Shown here one piece after another: positions 7,671 to 15,769 of a DNA stretch of 64,000 bases. This stretch comes from Nocardia albiluteola. GTDB taxonomy: Bacteria > Actinomycetota > Actinomycetes > Mycobacteriales > Mycobacteriaceae. Under the pieces are notes generated by a model. That model was not told the origin of the DNA. It worked only from the letters and a program-made list of their open reading frames with translations, and ran no database searches. Location: positions 558,001-622,000 of the forward strand of contig NZ_JAHKNI010000003.1 in assembly GCF_018860155.1 (NCBI RefSeq). Reading direction: 5' to 3'. Positions within the stretch are counted from its first letter, which is position 1. Every line of letters starts with the position of its first letter. Position numbers and translations under genes: made by a program.

Positions 7671-8830
7671 TGACCGATCATTGCCCACCCACCTTCGACC
7701 ATTTGGCGACGGCGCTGGGGTTCTCATGTCAGCGCGCCGGTGGACTCGTCGAGGTCCGTAACCCGCTGGCGTTGGAGAACTGGACCCTGCCGGTGCTCGA
7801 GTTGACCGTTGTTCTGGGCGCGGTGCTCGCCCTGGTGCTCGCAATCGTTCGCCTGCGCCGACACGGCGATCCCACGAACCTGGTGCTGTGGTTCGGCGCC
7901 ACCGCGTACCTGTTCATCATCGAACCGCCGCTGTATTTTCCGGCAGCCTTCGGTATCGGAAAACACGTCGACACGATGTTCGCGCACAACGTGTTCACGG
8001 TGGACTTCCTGTGGGGCCGGCTTCCGCTGTACATCGTCGCGATCTATCCGTTCATGGCCACACTGGCATACGAAATCGTCAGAATGCTCGGTGTTTTCCG
8101 CCAATACGGCATCCTCGTGGGCGCTGTCTGCGTCGGCTTCGTTCACCACGCCTTATACGAGATCTTCGACCAACTCGGACCACAGTTGCGATGGTGGGAG
8201 TGGTCGACCGCGAACCCACTCAACCAACCCATGTTCGATTCGGTTCCGCTGCCGAGCGTGGTCGTATTCGCCGCGTTGTGGCCGATGTCGCTGGCATTCT
8301 GCGTCCAGTGGTTCGTAGGTCGCGCTGCCGACGGAGGCCGGCACTTCTCCGGTCTCCAATTGGTGTGGCGCACAATGGTGATCGGTGTCCTGGCATCGCT
8401 GGGCACGTTCATCCTCCCGCTCCCGGCCACAGTTTTCGGTATGGAAAGCACCACGGTCAGGGGATTCCTCTACGCGGCGGAACTGGTCGTCCTCACGCTT
8501 GTCGCGATTGCGATTCTGGTCCGGCAATGGTCGCGGCTGCGCCGGGAAGCATCCGATGTTCCCCGGTACACCAACGGCCCCATCCGCTCCTACAGCGTGG
8601 TGTACCTGTGCGTTATGGCGTTGCTCTGGGTCACTGCGTTGCCCGACTTCTTCGGCGCCGTCCACGGTGTGACACACAAGGGAGACCCCGTGGGGAATCT
8701 CTGGTACACCCTTGCCTGCTTCACTGTCGCAATACTCTGCATGATCGCCACATTCACTGTGCCGCACAGAAAAGTCGAGGAGAGCAACAGTCCTGCCGCC
8801 GTTGAACACATAGCAGCCGACCCGGCATAG
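7670..8830 (+). CDS. Nine-helix integral membrane protein of unknown function
   Basis: 386 residues with about nine hydrophobic segments, roughly at 42-62, 74-92, 125-145, 148-165, 200-220, 235-257, 262-284, 312-330 and 345-363. A charged loop with two histidines (CVGFVHHALYEIFDQLG) and a Trp-rich loop (RWWEWSTANPLN) stand out. I do not recognise the family. It starts inside the stop of the PF10118-type gene (ATGA overlap), so it is the second gene of a TetR-controlled operon; a membrane partner or substrate exporter for that enzyme is possible but unproven. Confidence 0.8.
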   Translation: MTDHCPPTFDHLATALGFSCQRAGGLVEVRNPLALENWTLPVLELTVVLGAVLALVLAIVRLRRHGDPTNLVLWFGATAYLFIIEPPLYFPAAFGIGKHVDTMFAHNVFTVDFLWGRLPLYIVAIYPFMATLAYEIVRMLGVFRQYGILVGAVCVGFVHHALYEIFDQLGPQLRWWEWSTANPLNQPMFDSVPLPSVVVFAALWPMSLAFCVQWFVGRAADGGRHFSGLQLVWRTMVIGVLASLGTFILPLPATVFGMESTTVRGFLYAAELVVLTLVAIAILVRQWSRLRREASDVPRYTNGPIRSYSVVYLCVMALLWVTALPDFFGAVHGVTHKGDPVGNLWYTLACFTVAILCMIATFTVPHRKVEESNSPAAVEHIAADPA

Positions 8831-9439
8831 CCGACCTGGCTCGAACGGCGCTTGGCTGAGTCGCTGTTGGCAGACCCCTCTCTGGAACCCAGGCTGAAAC
8901 ACAGGAGGTCATCCCTCATCCGTCACGGATAACCGCGAGTGTGGCACAACCCTCGTCCACCCGAAGTCGATGCTGCGGCGGGTGCGTCCGCGGTCGCTGA
9001 TGGCGGATCCTGCTGTGCCACTGCGGGTTCTGGCGGTGCGGCTGGTTCCGGAAGAGCGGAAAGAGCCTGAGGGACCTCGGCACGGATCCGCGCGCCGCGA
9101 ACCTTGGATCCGCGCGGCGAGCCAATACGGCAGACATGTTCTCGAACGTTCCGCCGGGCGCGAGCGACGGGAGATGCTGCCGCTTGCCAGCGTGGTGGCG
9201 ATCGACAGATGCGGCGCTCGTTACGTCTGCGGCGCAAAACATGTGGCGGGCAAGGTGTTTCACTTTCGGTTCGGGTCGTCAGCGCGCGCACGTCTGTCGG
9301 GTACAAGATGTGGACCTCGGTGTTACGGCCATAAACCGTGACGGTGGCGGCCGATCGGTCCTTGTGGGCTGCATCCTGGGTGTCCCCCCCGGGCGCAGGG
9401 TCACGCTGCCTGTGCTGCGGCGGGCTGCCGATCATCGGT
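8831..9439. other. Intergenic stretch without a supported gene
   Basis: About 600 bases of GC-rich sequence between a plus-strand and a minus-strand gene. Long minus-strand frames exist; one ends in a Pro/Ala-rich segment (PEPAAPPEPAVAQQDPPSAT), but there is no good start, Shine-Dalgarno site or recognisable domain. I see no hairpin strong enough to call. Confidence 0.5.
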
Positions 9440-10735
9440 TCACCAGCGGTGGGGATTGGTGTTCACCCTGGACACATTCAGGGTCCCGTAGGTCGTCGTC
9501 CCGTCCGCGTGCAGGTGTTTCACCGATACCTCGTCGGCATCCTTCAGATCGATCCCCCGGTTCTCCACGCCCCTGCCGTAGAAGGATGGGTTCTGGTAGA
9601 TGCCCGAATCGGCGAACACGTAACCGTATTTCGGGGTGTTGTCGAACCTGCCATTGCATACCTGGATGCCCAGCTCGGGAAAGACGATCGACCCGTCTTT
9701 CTCGCTGCGCCCCTGGACCCGGTAGGCGTTCACCAATCTGACCGCGATCCTGTCCGCCACGATGGCCATCTCGCTACCGTTGTTGTTGGTGACCCGTACC
9801 TCGGTGCCGCTGAAGTCGAAGCCCGTAGCGTTGGCGTCGGTCCCCGCAACCCGCCTGGTGGTGACCTTCTCGGCCCGCAGCGTTCCCTGACCACCGGAGC
9901 TGTTCGAGACCTCCACCCCGTCGGCAGTGAAGCCGAGGCTCCCGCTGGTGGCTGCGGTCCCCTGGACCCGGGCGGCGCGGATGCCGGTCTCGAAGACCGG
10001 GGTGCCGAGTTGGACGGTGGTGGTGAGGAAGTATTGCTGGGCGGTGTTGGGGTCGGTGGCGATGAGGGTGTAGGTGACGTCGCGTTTCGGGCCGGTCGCG
10101 GGGTCCGGTGTCCACTGGCCCGGGGTGGTGACCGACGCCAGGGTGCCGTCCGGCAACCCGATCGTGTAGGCCAGATCGCCGGGCCCGTCCCAGCGCAGCA
10201 CGAGGGTGTCGCCGTCGTCGATCATGGCCTGTTCGGGACGGAAGTTGCTGGGCGCGACCTGTTTTGCGGCGGTCTTCACCAGCGGGACTGCCGCGAGGCT
10301 GCTGCTCGGCTTCGCATTCGGTGTTCGGCTGGCGGACTCGGACACGCTCAGCACAGCCAGTCCGGCAGTTTCGGCGACCCGAACGTCCTCGAGTTTCAGT
10401 ACCAGGTAGTCGCCGGGAGCGAAACGGACTTTGCCGCCGGACGGGTCGGAGACCGCGAAGGAGTTCGCGGCGACCTGGGTCTGCACGTCCAAAGTCTGCA
10501 CACCCGACTGCAGGCCGTGGAACTCGCCGATGGCCGTGACCGTGCTGATATCCGGCGTCAGGTGCTCCGCGCCGTTGCCGACGGGCACCCTCACCTGATT
10601 CTTGAACCAGTACGCCGCGGCGCTGCCGGTGTTGGTGACCACCAGGTACACCGTCCCGAAGGAACTGGGCTGCCCGGTTCGTGAGGCCTCCAACGCCGTG
10701 GGGTCGGTGAGCACGGTATAGGTCAACATGGTCAT
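9440..10735 (-). CDS. Beta-rich protein of unknown function (MLTY family, long form)
   Basis: 431 residues, start ATG at 10735 with GAAGGA nine bases before it. No signal peptide or membrane segment. The N-terminal region (VYLVVTNTG, then VRVPVGNGAEHLTPDISTVT) matches in pattern the smaller protein at 33694-34218, which also begins MLTY. A middle part (TLVLRWDGPGDLAYTIGLPD, then DVTYTLIATD) reads like an Ig/fibronectin-type beta sandwich. The C-terminal 200 residues are Asn/Gly/Ser-rich short strands with repeated V-Q-G and V-x-N motifs and end in SFYGRGVENRGIDLKDADEV and a His-rich tail. I do not know the function; the shape suggests a structural or effector-like protein rather than an enzyme. 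Confidence 0.75.
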   Translation of the reverse strand: MTMLTYTVLTDPTALEASRTGQPSSFGTVYLVVTNTGSAAAYWFKNQVRVPVGNGAEHLTPDISTVTAIGEFHGLQSGVQTLDVQTQVAANSFAVSDPSGGKVRFAPGDYLVLKLEDVRVAETAGLAVLSVSESASRTPNAKPSSSLAAVPLVKTAAKQVAPSNFRPEQAMIDDGDTLVLRWDGPGDLAYTIGLPDGTLASVTTPGQWTPDPATGPKRDVTYTLIATDPNTAQQYFLTTTVQLGTPVFETGIRAARVQGTAATSGSLGFTADGVEVSNSSGGQGTLRAEKVTTRRVAGTDANATGFDFSGTEVRVTNNNGSEMAIVADRIAVRLVNAYRVQGRSEKDGSIVFPELGIQVCNGRFDNTPKYGYVFADSGIYQNPSFYGRGVENRGIDLKDADEVSVKHLHADGTTTYGTLNVSRVNTNPHRW

Positions 10736-11502
10736 GGCCACGAATCCTTCAGGTTGAGCCTGCGCAGGCCGAGAGCCCACGCCCGATAGATAGCCTCCGT
10801 GACGACGACGGCAGCGGGGCTGCACAGGACAAGCGGCGACCTCGGCAACGCATCCGAAACCGCTTGCCCCCCACCAGAACACCCCATTATTGTGAGCCAT
10901 CCGACCCCGGGAAACAGGGCGATTCGCCAACACCATCCCTCGCCCGACCGGCACAGTTCCAGTGCAGAGAGTGTCGACGTTCGCGTCACCGCTGGTCAGG
11001 CGGTGTTGCGTGGTTGATGGTGTGGTGCAACGTGATTGGCGCTTCGCTGCTCGTGGCGAGTGATCAGCCGCCGGGTGTTCGGACATGAACCTCGGTCAAC
11101 CCTTTCACAGCCGGAGGTGATGGTGCGGTGGTTCGGCGGTGCGTGCGGGTATAACGGGCGCGAGCGGTAGGAATGCGTTCAGTGCCTGGATATTGCCGCA
11201 GTGTGGATGAAGTCGACTGTCGTCGACAGTCCAGTTCATCGAGACGGTGTCGCATCCGGCTGAATACTGGATCTGGCACGAACTATGCGATCTCGTGCCG
11301 AGATGTGCACGGGCACTTGACGGCTCCTCGTTTTTTACCGGCGCAAAAGTTTAGTGCTCAGCTGGGCGGCTGAGAGCCAGGGGATAGGTACTCTCGTGCG
11401 GCCTTGGCGAGCTGCCCTCTCATCCTGGCGGCCGAGTCCTCGATGATCTCGGCTGATCGCGGCGGCCCTTTTACGCTCGTTTCGAGCCGCGGTCCCGTGT
11501 GA
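10736..11502. other. Intergenic stretch carrying a palindromic repeat
   Basis: No gene is supported. The main content is the 42-bp repeat with internal palindrome at 11188-11243. The segment around 11260-11360 is less GC-rich (TTTTTTACC, AAAAGTTTAG) but encodes nothing recognisable. Confidence 0.6.
11188..11243. repeat. Palindrome-bearing intergenic repeat, copy 1
   Basis: The first 42 bases (11188-11229, starting GGATATTGCCGCAG) are identical to 44333-44374. Inside is a perfect inverted repeat GACTGTCG-T-CGACAGTC at 11214-11230, flanked by outer arms GATGAA and TTCATC that also pair. The two copies are 33 kb apart, each just beyond the end of a gene. It could be a mobile REP-type hairpin, a target site or a terminator; I see no coding content. 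Confidence 0.75.
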
Positions 11503-12498
11503 TCACCGAGTGCCGTCGGTGTGCAGATAGACGATGGGTCCGGCATCGAATCCCCGCCGCGGGTCCAGGATCGCGGCCATCGCTTTGGCGGTGTAGACGG
11601 GTTCGAGTTGTAGTCCGGCGTTCTCGCGGGCTGATATCTGTGCGGCTCGGCCGGAGTCGGTCGCATGGCCGTAGCCGGGACCGAGCTGGTCACGCACCAG
11701 CAACAGCCGATCTGCCGTCAGTGTCACGTTCGGTAGATGCGCGCCGCGGGCCCGCAGCAGCCGTTCGGTACGCCCGGCCGCACGCAGCAGGCCGTGCAGG
11801 TTGAGCCGGAGCTTGTCGTTGACCACGACGCCCACCACCCGGGTGCGCAGTCCGGCGAGGGTGAGCCCCAGCGCCAGCCCGGCGGCCGTGCCGCCGGAGC
11901 CGACGGCGGTGACGACATGTGTCGGTTCGGGCATGACACCGGCTGCTACCTGGGCCGCGAGTTCCAGCCCGACCTCGACGTAGCCGAGCAGGCCCAGCGG
12001 CGACGACCCACCGGCAGGCAGCAGATACGGCGGGATCGACCCGGTGCGGTGCCGGGCCAGCAGCCACGGCACGGTGAGTGCGGTGCGCGCCACGGTGTGC
12101 GTGAAGTACACGGTGGCGCCGGAGTTCCGGATGCGCTCGAGCTGGGCGCGCACATGCTCGTCCACCGGTTGGTCGACCAGGGCCAGCACGGTGGCGAGCC
12201 CCTGCTCGCGCGCGTAGAGCGCGGTGGCCAGCCCCCAGTTGGTACCCAGTCCGCCGACCGTGAGGATGGTGCGCCGGCCTCGGCGGACGACGTCGGGCAG
12301 TAACCACTCCAGTTTGCGGACCTTGTTGCCACCCCAGCCACCGTCACCGAAGGCGCCCTCGTCCGCGAGCCAGATCTCGGTCTCGGTGCCGGGAAACGGT
12401 GGCAGCCGGCGCAGAGGGGTCGGTGCCGCGCCCAGCGACAGGTGCGGCACGGTATCGCGGAGCTCGGGGAAACGGTCGTACAGCAGAGGCATGCTCAA
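11503..12498 (-). CDS. PLP-dependent D-cysteine desulfhydrase / ACC deaminase family enzyme
   Basis: 331 residues of the fold-type II PLP family. The Schiff-base lysine is K59 in GGNKVRKLEWLL, the phosphate-binding glycine loop is VGSGGTAAGLALG, and HLSLGAAPTPLRRLP is the usual substrate-domain start. D-cysteine desulfhydrases and ACC deaminases share this fold and release ammonia and a keto acid; which substrate applies here is not decidable by eye. Its ATG overlaps the stop of the FAD-oxidase remnant at 12495 (ATGA), so it was the second gene of an operon whose first gene has been gutted. Confidence 0.85.
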   Translation of the reverse strand: MSMPLLYDRFPELRDTVPHLSLGAAPTPLRRLPPFPGTETEIWLADEGAFGDGGWGGNKVRKLEWLLPDVVRRGRRTILTVGGLGTNWGLATALYAREQGLATVLALVDQPVDEHVRAQLERIRNSGATVYFTHTVARTALTVPWLLARHRTGSIPPYLLPAGGSSPLGLLGYVEVGLELAAQVAAGVMPEPTHVVTAVGSGGTAAGLALGLTLAGLRTRVVGVVVNDKLRLNLHGLLRAAGRTERLLRARGAHLPNVTLTADRLLLVRDQLGPGYGHATDSGRAAQISARENAGLQLEPVYTAKAMAAILDPRRGFDAGPIVYLHTDGTR

Positions 12499-12800
12499 TC
12501 CCTCAATACACGCGCGACGTAGGCGTTGGTGAAGCGGCGGCCCGGATCCAGTCGGTCCCGGACCGCGGCGAACCGATCCCAGTCAGGGTACTCCGGGGCC
12601 AGGTCGGCGGCGGAGCGGAAGTGCCGTTCGCCCCAGTGCGGCCGCCCGCCGACCCCGCGCAGGATCTGTTCCACGGCACGGAAATACGGCTCCCAAGCCA
12701 TCCGCTCGAACTGATGCACTGCGATATAGCAGCTGGCCCGGTCTCCGAGCGGTCGATGGCGAGGACCCGGTTCATCCGTTCCAGGGTGATCAGCGTGCCG
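12495..12800 (-). pseudogene. D-arabinono-1,4-lactone oxidase-like FAD oxidase, internally deleted
   Basis: Two ends of one enzyme joined with the middle lost. The first part, near 12800-12735, reads TLITLERMNRVLAIDRS, typical of the N-terminal FAD domain of aldonolactone oxidases. After a frame change, 12731-12495 reads CYIAVHQFERMAWEPYFRAV, GGRPHWGERHF and DRLDPGRRFTNAYVARVL, the conserved C-terminus of the same family. Roughly 300 residues are missing. Its TGA overlaps the desulfhydrase ATG. The intact enzyme would have oxidised a sugar lactone or alditol with FAD; this copy cannot. Confidence 0.7.
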
Positions 12801-12810
12801 ATGTAGCCAG

Positions 12811-13179
12811 TTAGCTCCAGTTGGCAGCGAGGGTGAGGCAGAACGGGTGGCCGCTCGGATCGAGCAGCACCCGCCAGCTCTCACCGGGCTGAAACTCCGG
12901 CACCGTAGCGCCCAGTTCGACCAGTTGCTCACTGGCCATCTCGAGGTCTTCGACCGCCAAATCCAGATGGAACTGCTTGGTGCCATTCTCGTTCGGCCAG
13001 GCCGGCGCCTGATAGTCCGGGATCGTGCCGAACCCGAGTGCGTGATCCGGACCGGTGAGCATGGCGTACTCGTCCTGCGCGTGTGCGATCTTCCAACCGA
13101 GCGCCGCCGCCCAGAACTCCGCGTCTCGCCGCGCGTCGGCACTGTCCAGAGTGAGCATCTTCAACGTGGCAACTGCCAT
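12811..13179 (-). CDS. VOC family protein (glyoxalase/bleomycin resistance-like)
   Basis: 122 residues in two beta-alpha-beta-beta-beta halves: LTLDSADARRDAEFWAAALG at the start and FHLDLAVEDLEMASEQLVEL in the second half, ending in LLDPSGHPFCLTLA. VOC proteins bind a metal or a drug; typical metal-ligand positions (H in FHLDLAV, E near the end) are only partly obvious. The ATG at 13179 has GGAGAGGAAA before it. It sits directly upstream of the broken FAD oxidase on the same strand. Confidence 0.85.
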   Translation of the reverse strand: MAVATLKMLTLDSADARRDAEFWAAALGWKIAHAQDEYAMLTGPDHALGFGTIPDYQAPAWPNENGTKQFHLDLAVEDLEMASEQLVELGATVPEFQPGESWRVLLDPSGHPFCLTLAANWS

Positions 13180-13396
13180 GGGATTTCCTCTCCGCAAACA
13201 AAATTACTGTCGGCCCAGCCTGCAACACCGACGCCGCACGCGATTGCAAAAACGCGACATCGGCCCGCGCCCGAGATCGGCGGCGGCCGCAAGCGGTTCG
13301 CCGATGCAGCCGGGTAGAGCCCGACCCGCCCGGCCTCGCCTCGCGCCGTGAACACAGATACTCGCTGATCGGCTACCGGACGTTTTCGCTGCGCTT

Positions 13397-14380
13397 CTAC
13401 CCGCGCGTTGGGTATCGGCCGTCGGCGGCCGCGGTAAGTCGGCGAGCCAGGGCGCGGACGCCGTCGTTGAGGATGTCGGGGTGCTCGATGACGAACGGGC
13501 GGTTCAGGCCGGCGAGAAGGGGCGGAATCCAGTCGAGTTGTACGGCCCGGATTCGGACGCGGACCCATGGACTGGTGTCAGCGTGCGACGGGTCGATCTC
13601 GTGCACGGTCGCGATCGCGGCGGGCAGCAGCGGGCGGATCTCGGTGAGCGTTCCCTGAACTCGGACCGACACATCGTGCCGATAGGGTGCCGTGGCAAGT
13701 GCGGACAGCAGATGTGCGGCCGGCTCGAATCCGGCGGGCGGAGTGAATGTTCCGGGCCGTGTGGTCACCGCGGTGATGCGGTCGAGCCGGAACTGGCGTA
13801 GTTCGTCACTGCTGCTGTCCTGTCCCGTCAGGTACCAGCGGCCGGAGTGCTCGACGAGCCCGTACGGGTGCACGATGCGCTCACTGGGCCGCCCGTTGCG
13901 GTCGGTGTAATCGATTGCGACCGGTCGGTGTTCGCGGGTCGCTTCGGCGAGCAGGAGCAGGACGGAGCTCTCGACAGCGACGTCCGGGCGGGCGTCGGCG
14001 GTGAATTCGGCGGTGTTGATCAGTGCGTCCAGGCGGGCGGTCAGACGTGCGGGCAGGACGCGGCGGAGTTTGGCCGTCGCGCTGTCGGCCGTGAAGGTGG
14101 CAGTTATCGACCGGCTGGTGAGGAGTCCGAGCAATACGGCCACCGCTTCGTCGTCGGTCAGCATCAGCGGTGGCATGCGGTATCCGGGGGCGAGCCGGTA
14201 GCCGCCGTAGCGGCCCCGCACCGATCGGATCGGGATATCCAGGTCGGTGAGGTGGGTGACGTATCGCCTGACGGTGCGTTCATCGACGCCGAGCCGCCGG
14301 GCGAGTTCGCCGACGGTATGGGTGCCGCCGGCCTGCAACAGCTCGAGCAGGGCCAGCACTCGGGCAGTGGGGCGCGTCAT
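13397..14380 (-). CDS. HTH-WYL domain transcriptional regulator
   Basis: 327 residues. An N-terminal HTH_11 winged helix (ARVLALLELLQAGGTHTVGE, then RLGVDERTVRRYVTHLTDL) is followed by the linker RYGGYRLAPGYRMPPLMLTD and a WYL domain containing GRWYLTGQD with a nearby Arg-rich strand LRQFRLDRI. WYL domains bind nucleotides or nucleic acids and tune the regulator. It is divergent from the VOC gene at 14486, which it probably controls; this WYL-regulator/VOC pairing is common in actinobacteria. Confidence 0.9.
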   Translation of the reverse strand: MTRPTARVLALLELLQAGGTHTVGELARRLGVDERTVRRYVTHLTDLDIPIRSVRGRYGGYRLAPGYRMPPLMLTDDEAVAVLLGLLTSRSITATFTADSATAKLRRVLPARLTARLDALINTAEFTADARPDVAVESSVLLLLAEATREHRPVAIDYTDRNGRPSERIVHPYGLVEHSGRWYLTGQDSSSDELRQFRLDRITAVTTRPGTFTPPAGFEPAAHLLSALATAPYRHDVSVRVQGTLTEIRPLLPAAIATVHEIDPSHADTSPWVRVRIRAVQLDWIPPLLAGLNRPFVIEHPDILNDGVRALARRLTAAADGRYPTRG

Positions 14381-14485
14381 CTCGGAAATTCTCGCATCTA
14401 TACCGGGCGGAAACTGTCCGGTATCAACTCTACCGTGGCATGCGTCGGCGGAACCTCCGCCTCATCCGAGAAGAAGGAGCACGCT

Positions 14486-14884
14486 ATGAAACTCGTCTCG
14501 ATCCGTCTGATCACCGACGACATTCAACGGCTGGCCGGTTTCTATCAGCACGTGACCGGCATCGAAGCAACCTGGGCTACACCGGATTTCGCCGAAATCG
14601 TCACACCTGCCGGCACCCTGGCGATCGGCAGCACCCGCACCGTGGCGCTGTTCGCGGCGGGCAGCGCACGCCCGGCCGACAACCACACCGCGATCATCGA
14701 ATTCCTGGTCCCCGACGTCGACGCCGATTACCGGCGCTTGCGGGATACGGTCACCGATTTCGTCAACGAGCCCACGACGATGCCGTGGGGGAACCGGTCG
14801 TTGCTGTTCCGTGATCCGGACGGCAACCTGATCAACCTCTTCACCCCGGTCACCGCGCAAGCCGTCGCAAAATTCGCCGTTTGA
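14486..14884 (+). CDS. VOC family protein
   Basis: 132 residues, start ATG at 14486 with AAGAAGGAG before it. The two VOC half-modules are visible: MKLVSIRLITDDIQRLAGFY and IIEFLVPDVDADYRRLRD, ending RDPDGNLINLF. The family includes glyoxalase I-like enzymes and antibiotic-binding proteins. It is the only gene in its transcription unit and is divergent from the WYL regulator by 105 bp. Confidence 0.88.
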   Translation: MKLVSIRLITDDIQRLAGFYQHVTGIEATWATPDFAEIVTPAGTLAIGSTRTVALFAAGSARPADNHTAIIEFLVPDVDADYRRLRDTVTDFVNEPTTMPWGNRSLLFRDPDGNLINLFTPVTAQAVAKFAV

Positions 14885-14932
14885 CGCCACCGCCCACCCG
14901 GCACGGTCAGCCAATAGTTACACAGTGACCCT

Positions 14933-14958
14933 GGGAATCCGTTCCCGTGTTCACAGTG
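14933..14958. repeat. 26-bp repeat with GGGAA-TCCG-TTCCC hairpin, copy 1
   Basis: Starts GGGAATCCGTTCCC and continues GTGTTCACAGTG. Identical over 26 bases to 59337-59362, and both copies run on into C/G-rich sequence ending near GGGCGC. It lies 49 bases past the VOC stop and may serve as its terminator. Confidence 0.65.
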
Positions 14959-15030
14959 CCCCCCGCCGGGGCGCTATTGGGATGGGGCCTGTGCTGGTCA
15001 GCGATTTCCCTGGGGAACGCTGACTGACGG

Positions 15031-15098
15031 TCTCAGAAGCCCTGGCTGGAATCTGCTGCGAAGGCTGTGAACGGCCGAAAACCGCTCGATAGGCGGCA
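15031..15098. repeat. Composite intergenic repeat, long copy
   Basis: The left part (15031-15054) matches 2813-2836. The right part (15062-15098), starting AGGCTGTGAACGGC and containing GAAAACCGCT, matches 54956-54992 with a few changes. In the other copy the CCGCTTGACAAGCGG segment is a perfect small hairpin. It looks like an actinobacterial intergenic repeat of unknown role. Confidence 0.55.
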
Positions 15099-15195
15099 TT
15101 GCAGTGCGTCCGGAAGACGTGGCGGAAGCGCCGTCGGCCAGCGGACGGACGCGGTGGCTGTGGACAGTCCGCCGGCCGTCCTGTGGAGTTTCGTT

Positions 15196-15684
15196 CTACG
15201 CGGAGACCGGCGGGATGCTGCTGTGTTCTTTGTCCAGTAGGGCGCTGATGTGGCGGTGCAGGCCGCGGACGCTTTCGGCGCTGGCTTCGGCGACGATGGC
15301 GCGCTGGGCGGGGGTGAAGGGGGAGTCGGGGCTGTAGAGGGTGCGGCGGGTGAAGGTGGTGGTGCCCTCGCCGTCCTCGGTGAGCAGGTACTGCAGGCCA
15401 GCGCCGAGGTTGCGGTCGACGATGAGGGAGGACTTGGCGTACTCCTGGTCGACGACGCGCCAGTAGAGGTGCTGTTCGCTGCCGTCCTCGAGGCGGCCGT
15501 ATTCGTAGATCACGTCGCCGACGCGGTAGGGACGTTCGGTGACGCCGCCCACGCCGTGGCTGGCGACGTGCCATTCGGGCCAGAAGCGGGCCTGGGTGAC
15601 GAGATCGAAGACGAAGCCGGCGGGGGCGTTGAAGGTGACGGTGTTGCTGTCGCCCTCGGTCCAGTCGTTGAACTCGGTTGTCAT
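15196..15684 (-). CDS. SRPBCC family protein (polyketide cyclase/START-like)
   Basis: 162 residues with the helix-grip pattern of SRPBCC proteins: VTFNAPAGFVFDLVTQARFW, EWHVASHGVGGV, and the final long helix PAQRAIVAEASAESVRGLHR. Such proteins hold hydrophobic ligands or act as cyclases and aromatases. The ATG at 15684 follows CGAGGAGGTTCCGAC. It is divergent from the HxlR gene across an ACGTT-ATG-AACGT palindrome, so it is probably regulated by it. Confidence 0.85.
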   Translation of the reverse strand: MTTEFNDWTEGDSNTVTFNAPAGFVFDLVTQARFWPEWHVASHGVGGVTERPYRVGDVIYEYGRLEDGSEQHLYWRVVDQEYAKSSLIVDRNLGAGLQYLLTEDGEGTTTFTRRTLYSPDSPFTPAQRAIVAEASAESVRGLHRHISALLDKEHSSIPPVSA

Positions 15685-15732
15685 GTCGGAACCTCCTCGG
15701 AAGGGAATTGCGCTCTCAAGGCGAGAGTACAC

Positions 15733-15745
15733 ACGTTATGAACGT
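15733..15745. promoter_or_regulatory. Candidate HxlR operator
   Basis: ACGTT-ATG-AACGT is a 13-bp palindrome in the 85-bp gap between the SRPBCC and HxlR starts, enclosed by GTAC tetramers on both sides. Confidence 0.45.
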
Positions 15746-15769
15746 ACAAGCAAGATGTATGGTTAATTG

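Larger units (their letters stand above)
14885..15195. other. Intergenic block built of repeat elements
   Basis: This stretch has no gene. It is a mosaic of short elements found elsewhere in the window: 14933-14958 (also at 59337), an imperfect hairpin GTCAGCG...CGCTGAC at 14997-15024, 15031-15054 (also at 2813), and 15062-15098 (also at 54956). Confidence 0.65.

Noticed and set aside
8916..9435. Minus-strand frames with Pro/Ala-rich tails
   Set aside because: No start site, no recognisable domain and two competing phases; described only as intergenic.
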